From Arenicellales bacterium (GTDB lineage: Bacteria; Pseudomonadota; Gammaproteobacteria; Arenicellales; JAJDZL01): a DNA stretch of 64,000 nt. Where the stretch lies: positions 1,240,001-1,304,000 of the forward strand of contig OY282380.1 in the NCBI GenBank assembly GCA_958295885.1, written 5' to 3'. Numbering within the stretch: the stretch's first letter is position 1; each line of letters starts with the position of its first letter. Below are positions 44,460-52,901 of the stretch, in pieces. The notes under the pieces were generated by a model. The model saw only the letters and a list, made by a program, of their open reading frames with translations, was not told where the DNA came from and searched no databases. Position numbers and translations under genes: made by a program.

Positions 44460-44966
44460 ATGGTCAAACTTAAATTTACATTTCTCATTATGACGATTTT
44501 TTCGTTCTTGGTCGCATGCAGCGAGCATCCAAGCGGCCAGGCAAAGGTAAAGGTCGGGGACAAAGCGCCACTCAGCAATAATTTAACCGTAGTCAATCAA
44601 AAAGAATGGTACGAAATTTCCACCATGGATACCATGGTGCCACTTTACAAATGGAAAATTGCTCAACTCATTGAGCAGGGGAAACCATTCCTTGCAGTTT
44701 TCGGAACACCCCAACACTGCACGATGTGCGTAGATCAAATCACTCGTGTTGCAGTGATGGAGGAACAATACGGAAACCGATTTGCTTTCGTTCACATCGA
44801 TGGATACAAAGATAATTCTGTATGGGTTGAATGGGGAGTGACTGGCGAACCTTGGACTTACATTGTTGATTCAAATGGAGTCGTTAAATCCATTTTCCCC
44901 GGCCAGACAGAACTTGGGCTATTGGAACAGGAAATTGAAAAAGTGATTGCACCAACTCAAAGTTGA
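44460..44966 (+). CDS. thioredoxin-like lipoprotein
   Basis: A 168-residue lipoprotein (signal and lipobox LVAC) with a thioredoxin-type fold. The active site is QHCTMCVDQ (CxxC), followed by YGNRFAFVHIDG and the cis-Pro-type turn GEPWTYIVDSNG. In other bacteria such proteins reduce heme-binding cysteines or deliver copper to oxidases. The ATG at 44460 is preferred over the GTG six bases earlier. The next gene overlaps or abuts its stop. Physiological partner unknown. Confidence 0.75.
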   Translation: MVKLKFTFLIMTIFSFLVACSEHPSGQAKVKVGDKAPLSNNLTVVNQKEWYEISTMDTMVPLYKWKIAQLIEQGKPFLAVFGTPQHCTMCVDQITRVAVMEEQYGNRFAFVHIDGYKDNSVWVEWGVTGEPWTYIVDSNGVVKSIFPGQTELGLLEQEIEKVIAPTQS

Positions 44967-44971
44967 CCCCG

Positions 44972-45205
44972 ATGATTCAACGATATTTAGTGGTCGCCAC
45001 AGTAATCCTAGTGTCTGTTCGACCAGGGAATTTAGCATGGGGTCAGGTCAGTCCATACGTTTACGTAAAAATGTCCTTGGGCGTACCTTGGTTTTTGTAT
45101 TTCGTTTTCTTACTGGCTATCTTGATTCCATTCATCCTGATGATTATCTTTGCCTGGCGACAACATATAAAGTCAGACAAGATTGATCGAGATGAACTCA
45201 ATTGA
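44972..45205 (+). CDS. small exported/membrane protein after the thioredoxin-like lipoprotein
   Basis: A 77-residue protein: signal peptide MIQRYLVVATVILVSV cut near AWGQ, then VSPYVYVKMSLGVPWFLYFVF and one helix, ending in a basic tail WRQHIKSDKIDRDELN. The frame could also start at a TTG at 44963 overlapping the previous stop (TTGA), suggesting coupling. No family recognised. Confidence 0.6.
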   Translation: MIQRYLVVATVILVSVRPGNLAWGQVSPYVYVKMSLGVPWFLYFVFLLAILIPFILMIIFAWRQHIKSDKIDRDELN

Positions 45206-45259
45206 TAAGTCTTTTCGAATGAATTGATTTCTTAATCTCGAATTATCGGTGCATCGAAT

Positions 45260-45403
45260 ATGGGATTTTTCTTACGTGTAATTCTGCCAATTCTCCTGTT
45301 GGGCGTATTCGCCATCATCGCAATTTTCGTACTGAATTCGATTGAATCAATTGAAATGATGGAAGCTTCGAAACGAGCAGGCCCGACAATCCTGAATCGC
45401 TGA
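45260..45403 (+). CDS. small single-helix membrane protein
   Basis: A 47-residue protein: MGFFLRVILPILLLGVF, one helix, then VLNSIESIEMMEASKRAGP. The ATG has no strong ribosome site. Collinear with the two preceding small genes. No family recognised. Confidence 0.5.
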   Translation: MGFFLRVILPILLLGVFAIIAIFVLNSIESIEMMEASKRAGPTILNR

Positions 45404-45444
45404 ACGAGAACTGCTTCTTCCAGCCCTCTGAATCTTCGATCAGA

Positions 45445-46629
45445 TCAACAATCAATATTTGGAACGTCACATTTTTCGATTGCAGACCGAACGCGGTCAA
45501 CCACAAGCTGCTGCTGCTCGTCGGTTAACGCATAGAACATCGGCAAGCTGATTTCTCTGGAATAGAACCACTCCGAGACCGGAAAGTCTCCAAACCCAAA
45601 TCCAAAACTTTGGTAGTAAGGCTGCGTATGGACGGGTATATAGTGAACATTTACTCCGATTCCTGAATTGCGAAGTTCCTTAAAGACGGCTGACCGATCT
45701 TGTGCAGCCCGCTCCGTATCAATCAGAATTGGATACAGATGATAGGCGGACTGCCCTTGCGGACTCTGCCAAGGCCGAATCAGGGGCAAATCACTCAGCA
45801 TCTCGTCATACTGCTGAGCCAGCTCCCGCCGTCGGGAGATGAATGCATCTAAACGAGACATCTGGGAAACTCCCAATGCCGCCTGTACATCCGTCATACG
45901 ATAATTCAAGCCGATCTCCAACTGCTCGTACACCCAAGGTTCACAGTCAGGATTCAGCATTTCTTCCGGTGCGCGAGTGATGCCATTGGTTCGTATTCTC
46001 CTCATCTTGGCCGCAAGAGAGGCATCATTGGTCGTCGCAATTCCGCCTTCAGCCGTTGTGATGATTTTGACGGGATGAAAGCTGAACACGGCGATATCGC
46101 TATATTGGCAGCTGCCGACTGGAACATCCAAGTAAGCTGCTCCCACAGCATGTGAAGCATCTTCTATGATTTTTATTCCGTAACGGTCAGCGAGACTCGA
46201 TATCTCCTGCATGTTTGCGCTTTGTCCAGCATAATGGACCGGAACCAAAATCTTAGGGATTCGATTTTCCTTCTCTGCAGTTTTAAGTTTTCGTTCCAGT
46301 GCATCTGGGTCCATGCAGTAGTTACGCCGATCAATGTCCACAAAATCAACCGAAGCGCCGCATAAACGGCCACAATTTGCAGATGCGACAAATGTATTCG
46401 GCACCGTCCACAACCAGTCACCAGGGCCTAAATTCAGAGCGAGACAAGCAGCATGAAGGACTGATGTTGCTGAATTCATTGCCACTGCGTGCTGCACCTT
46501 AGTCGCATCAGCAACAATTTTTTCAAATTTGGGAACGGTGGGGCCCTGCGTTAACCAATCCGACCTTAATACTTCCAATACTGCCGATATGTCATCATCG
46601 ACAATATTCTGTCGACCATACGGAATCAC
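45445..46629 (-). CDS. pseC: UDP-4-amino-4,6-dideoxy-N-acetyl-beta-L-altrosamine transaminase
   Basis: A 394-residue PLP aminotransferase of the DegT/DnrJ/EryC1 family, second step of pseudaminic acid synthesis. Seen: VIPYGRQNIVDDDISAVLEVL start, SDWLTQGPTVPKFE (typical PseC), EDASHAVGAAY, then FSFHPVKIITTAEGGIATTN with the PLP lysine (HPVKxxTT(A/G)EGG), and the C-terminal GIGVNVHYIPVHTQPYYQ. The GTG at 46629 is chosen: it overlaps the pseB stop by one base and starts at the conserved IPYGRQ. Adjacent to pseB as usual. Confidence 0.92.
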   Translation of the reverse strand: MIPYGRQNIVDDDISAVLEVLRSDWLTQGPTVPKFEKIVADATKVQHAVAMNSATSVLHAACLALNLGPGDWLWTVPNTFVASANCGRLCGASVDFVDIDRRNYCMDPDALERKLKTAEKENRIPKILVPVHYAGQSANMQEISSLADRYGIKIIEDASHAVGAAYLDVPVGSCQYSDIAVFSFHPVKIITTAEGGIATTNDASLAAKMRRIRTNGITRAPEEMLNPDCEPWVYEQLEIGLNYRMTDVQAALGVSQMSRLDAFISRRRELAQQYDEMLSDLPLIRPWQSPQGQSAYHLYPILIDTERAAQDRSAVFKELRNSGIGVNVHYIPVHTQPYYQSFGFGFGDFPVSEWFYSREISLPMFYALTDEQQQLVVDRVRSAIEKCDVPNIDC

Positions 46630-47627
46630 TAGAAGTATCCAATAATATGGCTGTTGTCGTCGATCCACTCCCTCAGTTCTTCGACTTGCATCCACTCCTT
46701 ATTCGTATTCGACGAATACTGGAAATTTTTCGGAACGCCCTGCCCGTCTTTGATTCGAGTCGGTTCACTAGACCAGTTGTTGATTGCTGGAATGATTTTG
46801 AAGTAATCATCATATTCATAAGTATGCGGAGCGTCTTCTACACCAATCATTTGTTCGTGCAGTTTTTCGCCTGGACGAATTCCAATAATTTTGTGAGCTG
46901 CATCAGGAGCGCAAGCTTGAGCGATATCGAGAATATTCATTGAAGGAATTTTCTTGACGTAAATTTCTCCACCGACCATATCCTCGAACGCATGCCATAC
47001 GAGCTCGACTCCCTCACCTAACGTGATCATAAAACGCGTCATTCGGGTATCAGTAATGGGAAGAACGCCTTCATCAGCACAAGATTTAAAGAATGAAATA
47101 ACCGAACCGCGGGAGCCCATTACATTTCCATATCTGACAATTGAAAAACGACAGCGAGTTTTGCCGGAATACGAATTCGCTGCAACGAACAATTTGTCGG
47201 ACGCCAATTTGGTCGCTCCGTACAGATTGACTGGACTGGATGCTTTATCAGTTGACAGCGCAACGCATTTTTTCACTCCGTTATCCAAACAGGCATCAAT
47301 AACATTCATCGCACCCATAATGTTAGTTTTCACGCATTCGAAAGGATTGTATTCAGCAATCGGAATGATTTTTGTTGCAGCGGCATGAACTACGTAATCA
47401 ACCCCATCAAGGGCGCGATAAAGCCGATTTCTATCTCGCACATCTCCGATAAAGAAACGAATCCGAGGGTCATCTTTGAACTCTTCCGCCATCTTCCACT
47501 GCTTCATCTCGTCACGAGAATAGATTATCAGACGTGAAGGTTGGTATCGTTTCAATGTCATTGGCACAAACTGGGAGCCGAATGAACCTGTACCGCCTGT
47601 CAACAGTATGGACGAATATTTTTCCAT
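46629..47627 (-). CDS. pseB: UDP-N-acetylglucosamine 4,6-dehydratase (inverting)
   Basis: A 332-residue extended SDR that starts pseudaminic acid synthesis. Seen: NAD motif LTGGTGSFGSQFVPMTL at the N-terminus, the stretch YSRDEMKQWKMAEEF typical of PseB, STDKASSPVNLYGATK with the catalytic Tyr-Lys, and FSIVRYGNVMGSRGSVI. Length and motifs are canonical. It starts the minus-strand pseBC pair; the divergent pseF gene lies 324 bp away. Confidence 0.94.
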   Translation of the reverse strand: MEKYSSILLTGGTGSFGSQFVPMTLKRYQPSRLIIYSRDEMKQWKMAEEFKDDPRIRFFIGDVRDRNRLYRALDGVDYVVHAAATKIIPIAEYNPFECVKTNIMGAMNVIDACLDNGVKKCVALSTDKASSPVNLYGATKLASDKLFVAANSYSGKTRCRFSIVRYGNVMGSRGSVISFFKSCADEGVLPITDTRMTRFMITLGEGVELVWHAFEDMVGGEIYVKKIPSMNILDIAQACAPDAAHKIIGIRPGEKLHEQMIGVEDAPHTYEYDDYFKIIPAINNWSSEPTRIKDGQGVPKNFQYSSNTNKEWMQVEELREWIDDNSHIIGYF

Positions 47628-47950
47628 AATAAGATCTTTTTTTGGATTTGCCTTAACTGATCACACAAAAATTGGAGCCGTTACACCACCAGTTTGTGTT
47701 CCTTTCTTGGGTGAAATGTGACTGCGTAAGAAAACTTTCCGACGAAACACGTAATCATAATACATAACAATAGAAACTTTAAGAAAAGAAGTATATTTTC
47801 CATTGCAGTGAATCTACATCTGGATTGTTTTATATTCACAATCTGTAATTTAATTCTTAATCTTCGAACTGGGTCCAGCAGACACCGAAATGATACGTCG
47901 TTAAGTGTCGTATTTTGATCGCCCAGTCAACTCTCAATAATTGAAGTGAC
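47628..47950. other. divergent promoter region between pseB and pseF
   Basis: A 323-bp A+T-rich stretch between divergent genes. It should hold both promoters, but I cannot pick out confident -10/-35 boxes. No small gene or hairpin is convincing. Confidence 0.5.
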
Positions 47951-48655
47951 ATGATAGAAACTGTTGCAATCATACCTGCAAGGGGTGGCAGTCAACGGAT
48001 TCCGAAAAAGAATATTCGAGATTTTTGTGGACGGCCGATCATTGCTTGGTCGATTGAGACCGCAAAATACTCACAATTGTTTGACCGTATTCTCGTCTCA
48101 ACCGATGATCCACAAATAGCGGAAGTCGCTCAACGCTATGGAGCTGAAGTCCCGTTCATTCGTCCCGCTAGTCTTTCAGGCAACATAATCGGAGTTCTGC
48201 CTGTAGTTCAGCATGCGGTCCAATACTTGATTGAATCAGGTTTCGAGATCTCAACGGCATGCATGATCTATGCGACCTCTCCATTTCTGCGAGTACGTGA
48301 CCTGATGAGAGGGCGCAAAGTTCTGCTGGAGAATGATTGCGATTACGTACTAAGTGTAACCGAATTTCCTTACCCCATTCAACGAGCGTTGAAATTTACT
48401 GAAAATGGGCGTTTGGCCATGATTCAGCCAGAACATATCCTAACTCGAAGCCAAGATTTGGAACTTACTTTTCACGATGCGGGACAATTCTGCTGGGGAG
48501 CATCGCAAGCCTGGCTTGCGGCGTTGCCAATTTTTAATGAGACCACTTCACCAGTGGTCCTTCCACGGTATTTGGTTCAGGATATTGATACTGAGGAAGA
48601 CTGGGAGAGAGCAACTTGGATGTTTAAGACTTTAAAAAGAGAAAAGGTGATTTAG
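47951..48655 (+). CDS. pseF: pseudaminic acid cytidylyltransferase
   Basis: A 234-residue CMP-sugar synthetase of the PseF/NeuA family. Seen: IIPARGGSQRIPKKNIRDF (nucleotide-binding motif), PIIAWSIETAKYSQLFDRIL with STDDPQIAEVAQRYGAEVPF, and YATSPFLRVRDL. The last region FHDAGQFCWGASQAW and FNETTSPVVLPRY is PseF-typical. It activates pseudaminic acid as CMP-Pse. pseG, pseH and pseI are not in the window. Confidence 0.92.
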   Translation: MIETVAIIPARGGSQRIPKKNIRDFCGRPIIAWSIETAKYSQLFDRILVSTDDPQIAEVAQRYGAEVPFIRPASLSGNIIGVLPVVQHAVQYLIESGFEISTACMIYATSPFLRVRDLMRGRKVLLENDCDYVLSVTEFPYPIQRALKFTENGRLAMIQPEHILTRSQDLELTFHDAGQFCWGASQAWLAALPIFNETTSPVVLPRYLVQDIDTEEDWERATWMFKTLKREKVI

Positions 48656-48812
48656 AGCTGCTCAGCTCTTTACTCTATAAACTTAAATTTCTGGGTTAAA
48701 AAATGACTTGAAAATAAAATTTAAGTAATTGATTTGATGTATAAAGTTAGCCCAGAATGGTATATAATGTTGTTTTTTTTGAACCGATCAACAAACCAAA
48801 CGAGGCTAAAGC

Positions 48813-50189
48813 ATGAAATATTTTAACAATAAATCGAATCTGCCACAGAAATTTGAACCGACGGTTAAAGACTCACAGCTGCGCCTCGACAATCTGCTAG
48901 CCCAATTGTAGAGTGCATTGGATCTGAACGGAACTTGAGTCGAGCCGGAATGACAAAGCGCAGCAGTTTTTTCAAGCGTGAAGATCTCAACTGACGCGGC
49001 CTGAACTGCCGGTTGGCTCGAGCGGTCTATCAGCGCTAGGGTTTTCAGCACTCGTCGCTGCAGGCCTTTGTGATTGACGACACCATTCAAAGTACGTCGC
49101 AGCAAGAAGATGGAATGCGTTTCAGCGCACTACGATCACAGCTTGGGGCGGACCGTGCTCGGACAGCAGGTGGTGACCTTGGGGCTGGCGGCAGACGACG
49201 GGTTTCTGCCGCTGGATTCAGAACTGTTCATCAGCTCCAAGAAGGTGCAGGGATTGAATCACGAGCACCGAGATAGTCGCAGTATGGCAGCCCGGCGCTA
49301 TCGCTGTGCGCAGCACCAAAGCAAGCCGCAAATGGTCATCAGCATGTTGAAAAAAGCGTTGCGCATGGGTTTTAAGGCATCGTATTTGGCAGTCGATTCG
49401 TGGTATGGAACCAAATGCATCATCAACGCTGCGCTGGAGCTGAAGCTGACTGCGGTGCTAAGTATGAAAAGAGGGAAATTGAAATATCGCGTGCGCCTTG
49501 CAGATGGGAGGGAGCTGCTGTTGGACGCCAACGAGCTGTATGCCAAGGCAGCACGCAGGAAATGGCGCAAAGTCGCGGATTTGCCGTGGCGGGCGGCATC
49601 TTGTGCGGTGCATCTGAATCTTGATACCGATGCGCGCAAGCCAGAGCGGTGGCATCAGGTGAAGCTGCTGTTCGTGCGCGGCTTGGATGACGATTATCGA
49701 AGTCGCAGCAAGAAGAACCGGGCTCTGTTTCTAACCACTGATCCTCAGTTGAGCGCCGAACGAATGCTGCGGGCATATTCGCTCCGTTGGAGCGTGGATG
49801 TTTATTTCAAGGAAGCCAAGCAACACCTGGGGTTTTTGTCCGAACAGACTCGCAGTTTCGCCTCGTACATCGCGTCCATACATCTTTGTGCGATCCGTCA
49901 TCTGCTGCTCACCTATGCGGCTTTAAGCGGGCATGGAAAAAACGTCCCTGAAATGCGCGAACGGATCAAAGAACAGCTGGATATGCTCAGTTTCTCCCGC
50001 CGCCTGTGGAACTATTTCCATTCCTTGGCGTGCCGTTCCATCCGTGCCAGCAAAACCCTGACCGACCACAGCCTTGACTTCGTGATGCAAACGATTGACC
50101 GCCAAGACGAAAAATTCCTGCAGATCTCACTTCAATTGAATGTCCTCAGCCTCGAAATTGATGATGATCCAGCTGTTTTATCAGGCTGA
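48813..50189 (+). pseudogene. IS4-like transposase with disrupted N-terminus
   Basis: The N-terminus starts MKYFNNKSNLPQKFEPTVKD and stops at 48909; more stops and frame changes follow to about 49100, with fragments such as FQHSSLQAFVIDDT and QQVVTLGLAADDGF. From there one frame stays open to 50189: DSELFISSKKVQG, LAVDSWYGTKCIINAALEL (second Asp), and YSLRWSVDVYFKEAKQHLG (Glu). The first 100 codons are corrupted, so no active enzyme. It lies inside the polysaccharide cluster between pseF and the WbqC-like gene. Confidence 0.8.
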
Positions 50190-50225
50190 ATTAGATTATT
50201 TTGAATCCAGAAACTTGAGTAAATT

Positions 50226-50960
50226 ATGACAACTGTTGCCATCATGCAGCCCACGTTTTTACCGTGGCTTGGCTATTTCGCACTGATAAATGAAGTCGAC
50301 ATATTTGTATTGCTGGACAATGTCCAATTTTCCCGTCAGTCTTTTCAACAGAGAAATCGTATCAAGACTGCTCAAGGTCCTTTGATGTTAACTGTTCCGT
50401 GCAAAAGAGGGAAGAATTTAATTCAGGATGTTGCAATCTCTGTACCTCCCACAATCCTGTGTAAGAAAATGATCAGGTCAATTTCTCAATCGTACTCCAA
50501 AGCTCCTTACGAATTCGAATTCACGCCGAGATTGAAACAGGTATTTGAACAAAACCACACGAAACTAGGTGAGTTAAACTGTTCGTTGATCAAGGAAATT
50601 GCGAAATTTTTGAAGATTGAGTCAAAAGTGATCATTTCCTCCGATCTCAAATTGGGCGTGATGGACAAAACTCGTCAACCTCTGAGAATTTGTGAGGCGT
50701 TAAATGCAGATCAGTATCTTTCAGCGCCTGGATCTTTCAGCTATTTGAAAGAATCAAATCCATTCGAAACCAGTTCCATCAAGTTACGATTTTTTTCCTT
50801 CAAACACCCTGAATATCCACAGCTTCACGGAGAATTTCAAGCATATCTATCCGCAATTGACGCAATTTTTAATGTAGGTTCCAGTGAAACTCATAAGTTG
50901 ATGAAGTTGGGAGTGCATCGGAGCTTAGACATTTCAGAGATGAGTTCAAGTTCCAGCTGA
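50226..50960 (+). CDS. WbqC-like family protein
   Basis: A 244-residue protein beginning TTVAIMQPTFLPWLGYFALI, then DIFVLLDNVQFSRQSFQQRNRIK and LMLTVPCKRGK, the WbqC pattern. The family is found in surface polysaccharide clusters and is thought to act in sugar modification or transfer; the reaction is not established. The neighbours pseB/C/F suggest a link to pseudaminic-acid-containing glycans. Intact frame. Start at the ATG after the broken transposase. Confidence 0.85.
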   Translation: MTTVAIMQPTFLPWLGYFALINEVDIFVLLDNVQFSRQSFQQRNRIKTAQGPLMLTVPCKRGKNLIQDVAISVPPTILCKKMIRSISQSYSKAPYEFEFTPRLKQVFEQNHTKLGELNCSLIKEIAKFLKIESKVIISSDLKLGVMDKTRQPLRICEALNADQYLSAPGSFSYLKESNPFETSSIKLRFFSFKHPEYPQLHGEFQAYLSAIDAIFNVGSSETHKLMKLGVHRSLDISEMSSSSS

Positions 50961-51053
50961 CGAGTTGAATATCTGATATTGCCGAGCAATTCATTATGTA
51001 AGTTCCACTCTTGTGACCGAACACCAGTCATCTAACTCAAGTGCGCGAATCAC

Positions 51054-51353
51054 CTATGAAATTTCCTGCAGAGCAACAATTAACTGCGAAAACTCTGAGG
51101 ATTCGATGATTTCTTTATCCGTTAGGAGACGAATCAAAGCCTCCAGCCACGAAACATAATAGGCTATATTTTCTTCACCCTGATTTGAATAAATCGCTTC
51201 GGACAGATATTCAGACCATTCTGGCCAGGTAAAGATTCCTTTCTCGTGCAGCTGTAACGCAATTGCAAACACATGTGCTTCCCACGGTGCTGAAAAAATT
51301 GGTTCTTCGTCACCAAATGGGAACCGCTGAAGCGAAGATCTCCTATCAATCAT
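51054..51353 (-). CDS. nitrile hydratase accessory protein (metallochaperone-like)
   Basis: A 99-residue protein resembling the nitrile hydratase activator (P14K type): FPFGDEEPIFSAPWEAHVFAIALQLHEKG, TWPEWSEYLSEAI, then YVSWLEALIRLLTDK. In cobalt enzymes it carries the metal-loaded alpha subunit and swaps it in. It overlaps the beta-C gene by four bases (ATGA). It has the same fold as the N-terminal half of the beta subunit, so function rests on its position at the end of the operon. Confidence 0.85.
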   Translation of the reverse strand: MIDRRSSLQRFPFGDEEPIFSAPWEAHVFAIALQLHEKGIFTWPEWSEYLSEAIYSNQGEENIAYYVSWLEALIRLLTDKEIIESSEFSQLIVALQEIS

Positions 51354-51700
51354 GCAGCTTCCAAGTATGATTCGAACAAATCTACATACACTGCGCTAGG
51401 AACATCTGCTCGATCATGTCCCCAAAGCTCCGTGCATTCGAAACGAACATTGTAAAGATATTGAGATTCTCGATTACCAGCGGCATGTGCGTCAGGAAAA
51501 ATAAAACATCCGTGCACCCGTTCCACAACACCTTGATTTCCCTGCACATATTCGGGCAAGCGAATGTGTCCAGAATGGCTTAATTTTTTTGCGATGACTG
51601 AATCGCCAATTTCAAACTTAGGTCTGCCCCGATCAGGAAGCCTGGCACTGCCACCGCGCTGAAGCGCATCCCAAACTTGATCTGCGTTTAACACTTTCAT
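51350..51700 (-). CDS. nitrile hydratase beta subunit, C-terminal half (separate gene)
   Basis: A 116-residue protein corresponding to the C-terminal domain of the beta subunit: FEIGDSVIAKKLSHSGHIRLPEYVQGNQGVVE, then CFIFPDAHAAGN and RFECTELWGHD. The SH3-like domain packs over the active site. In ordinary nitrile hydratase it is fused to the N-terminal half, which here is a separate gene 217 bp upstream. Same split as in thiocyanate hydrolase and the three-subunit toyocamycin nitrile hydratase. Confidence 0.85.
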   Translation of the reverse strand: MKVLNADQVWDALQRGGSARLPDRGRPKFEIGDSVIAKKLSHSGHIRLPEYVQGNQGVVERVHGCFIFPDAHAAGNRESQYLYNVRFECTELWGHDRADVPSAVYVDLFESYLEAA

Positions 51701-51917
51701 TTTTTGATGATCAATTGGGACGAAGCATCGTCCCTGAACATGATTTCATAAATCAATTGCAATTGGCGTTTTCTTAAACTTAGGTTTTTCTTCGACAGTT
51801 TGGATGGTTCGTCGCCGCAGGGCAAATTCTAAAGCGTAATTCAGATCAGGTGTGACGTCCGAATAAAAATAGTGCAGCTGCTTTCACTGTGAAACTGAAT
51901 CTCGGCATTGGCGAGGA
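51701..51917 (-). other. gap between the two beta-subunit genes
   Basis: 217 bp within an otherwise tight operon. A minus-strand frame without a usual start gives DVTPDLNYALEFALRRRTIQ ... EKPKFKKTPIAIDL; no family recognised. It might be a linker remnant of a once fused beta subunit or a small unrecognised protein. Confidence 0.35.
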
Positions 51918-52241
51918 CTAGCGAACCGTCGGCTGTTCTTCTTCCAACATGTTTAGCATTCTCTCCTGAATCTCAGATTGAGTCAATGCTCCTTTTTCAA
52001 CCAGCAAACGTTCCAGTCCATGAATCCATTTTTCATAATAACTTGAAGCTAAGTATTCATCATGTTCCATTTGTTCACGAGCAAAACGGGACATATCCAA
52101 ATTCCACTTTCCAAGAAATCCAGCTGCCAATGTAAGTGCAAAAGCTCGTTTTTCCCACTCATGGTGAAAAACAGGTTCATCCATTTTGGGATCAATTCTG
52201 CCCATACCCGTCTTTCCACCCAGATCATGTGCGCCTTTCAT
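51918..52241 (-). CDS. nitrile hydratase beta subunit, N-terminal half (separate gene)
   Basis: A 107-residue protein starting [14 protein letters not shown], the beta-subunit N-terminal signature (MnGxHDxGGxxGxG), then [18 protein letters not shown] and [17 protein letters not shown]. It overlaps the alpha gene by four bases (ATGA). The C-terminal half of the beta subunit is encoded separately downstream. Confidence 0.88.
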   Translation of the reverse strand: MKGAHDLGGKTGMGRIDPKMDEPVFHHEWEKRAFALTLAAGFLGKWNLDMSRFAREQMEHDEYLASSYYEKWIHGLERLLVEKGALTQSEIQERMLNMLEEEQPTVR

Positions 52242-52849
52242 TGAATCGACCTGGGTGATTTCGGCAGCCCTGTGCCGACCATTGAATCTCGCGTGACCAG
52301 CCGCGCCAATTGTTTTTCACTGAACCCGTCCGTTCCTTCCGGTCTCATTGGAAGCACTAGATAGCGAACTTCAGCAGTACTGTCCCATACGCGCACTTCG
52401 ACCTCTTTGTTGATGAACACGCCGAACTCTTCAAGTACGCTTCTCGGCTCAGAGACAGCCCTCGCTCGATAAGGTGCCGATTTGTACCAGACCGGTGGCA
52501 ACCCGAGCACTGGCCAGGGATAACACGAACATAGTGTACAAACGACCATGTTGTGAACTTCAGAGGTATTTTCGACAACCACCATGTCCTCACCCTGGCG
52601 CCCCTGAAACCCTAATTCGCGAATCGCATCTGTCGAATCATCCAAAAGACGTGCCCGATAATTCGAGTCACTCCAAGCTTTGGCGACTACTTTTGCACCA
52701 TTTTGGGGCCCGACACGGTGTTCATAGGTATCAATCAGTTCGTCAAGCACCAACGGGTCGACCAATCCTTTTTCAATGAGCAGTGATTCGAGAGCTTTGA
52801 CCTTAACTTCAGTCTCAGAAGGCGGATGTGCGTGTTTGTGTCTGCTCAT
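52238..52849 (-). CDS. nitrile hydratase alpha subunit, cobalt type
   Basis: A 203-residue metal-binding subunit of nitrile hydratase, which converts nitriles to amides, or of a thiocyanate-hydrolase-like relative. The metal claw [18 protein letters not shown] carries the three cysteines (CTLCSC, the form with Thr found in cobalt enzymes). [14 protein letters not shown] follows. The N-terminal [11 protein letters not shown] and [14 protein letters not shown] are typical. First gene of a four-gene operon. Substrate cannot be read from sequence. Confidence 0.92.
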   Translation of the reverse strand: MSRHKHAHPPSETEVKVKALESLLIEKGLVDPLVLDELIDTYEHRVGPQNGAKVVAKAWSDSNYRARLLDDSTDAIRELGFQGRQGEDMVVVENTSEVHNMVVCTLCSCYPWPVLGLPPVWYKSAPYRARAVSEPRSVLEEFGVFINKEVEVRVWDSTAEVRYLVLPMRPEGTDGFSEKQLARLVTRDSMVGTGLPKSPRSIQ

Positions 52850-52901
52850 ATGTCGGTTTTATCAATTCCTAATTGGTTTTTGTTGACGAAAACAATTCAA
52901 T

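Noticed and set aside
46647..47388. Plus-strand frames opposite pseB
   Set aside because: Shadows of a well-supported gene.
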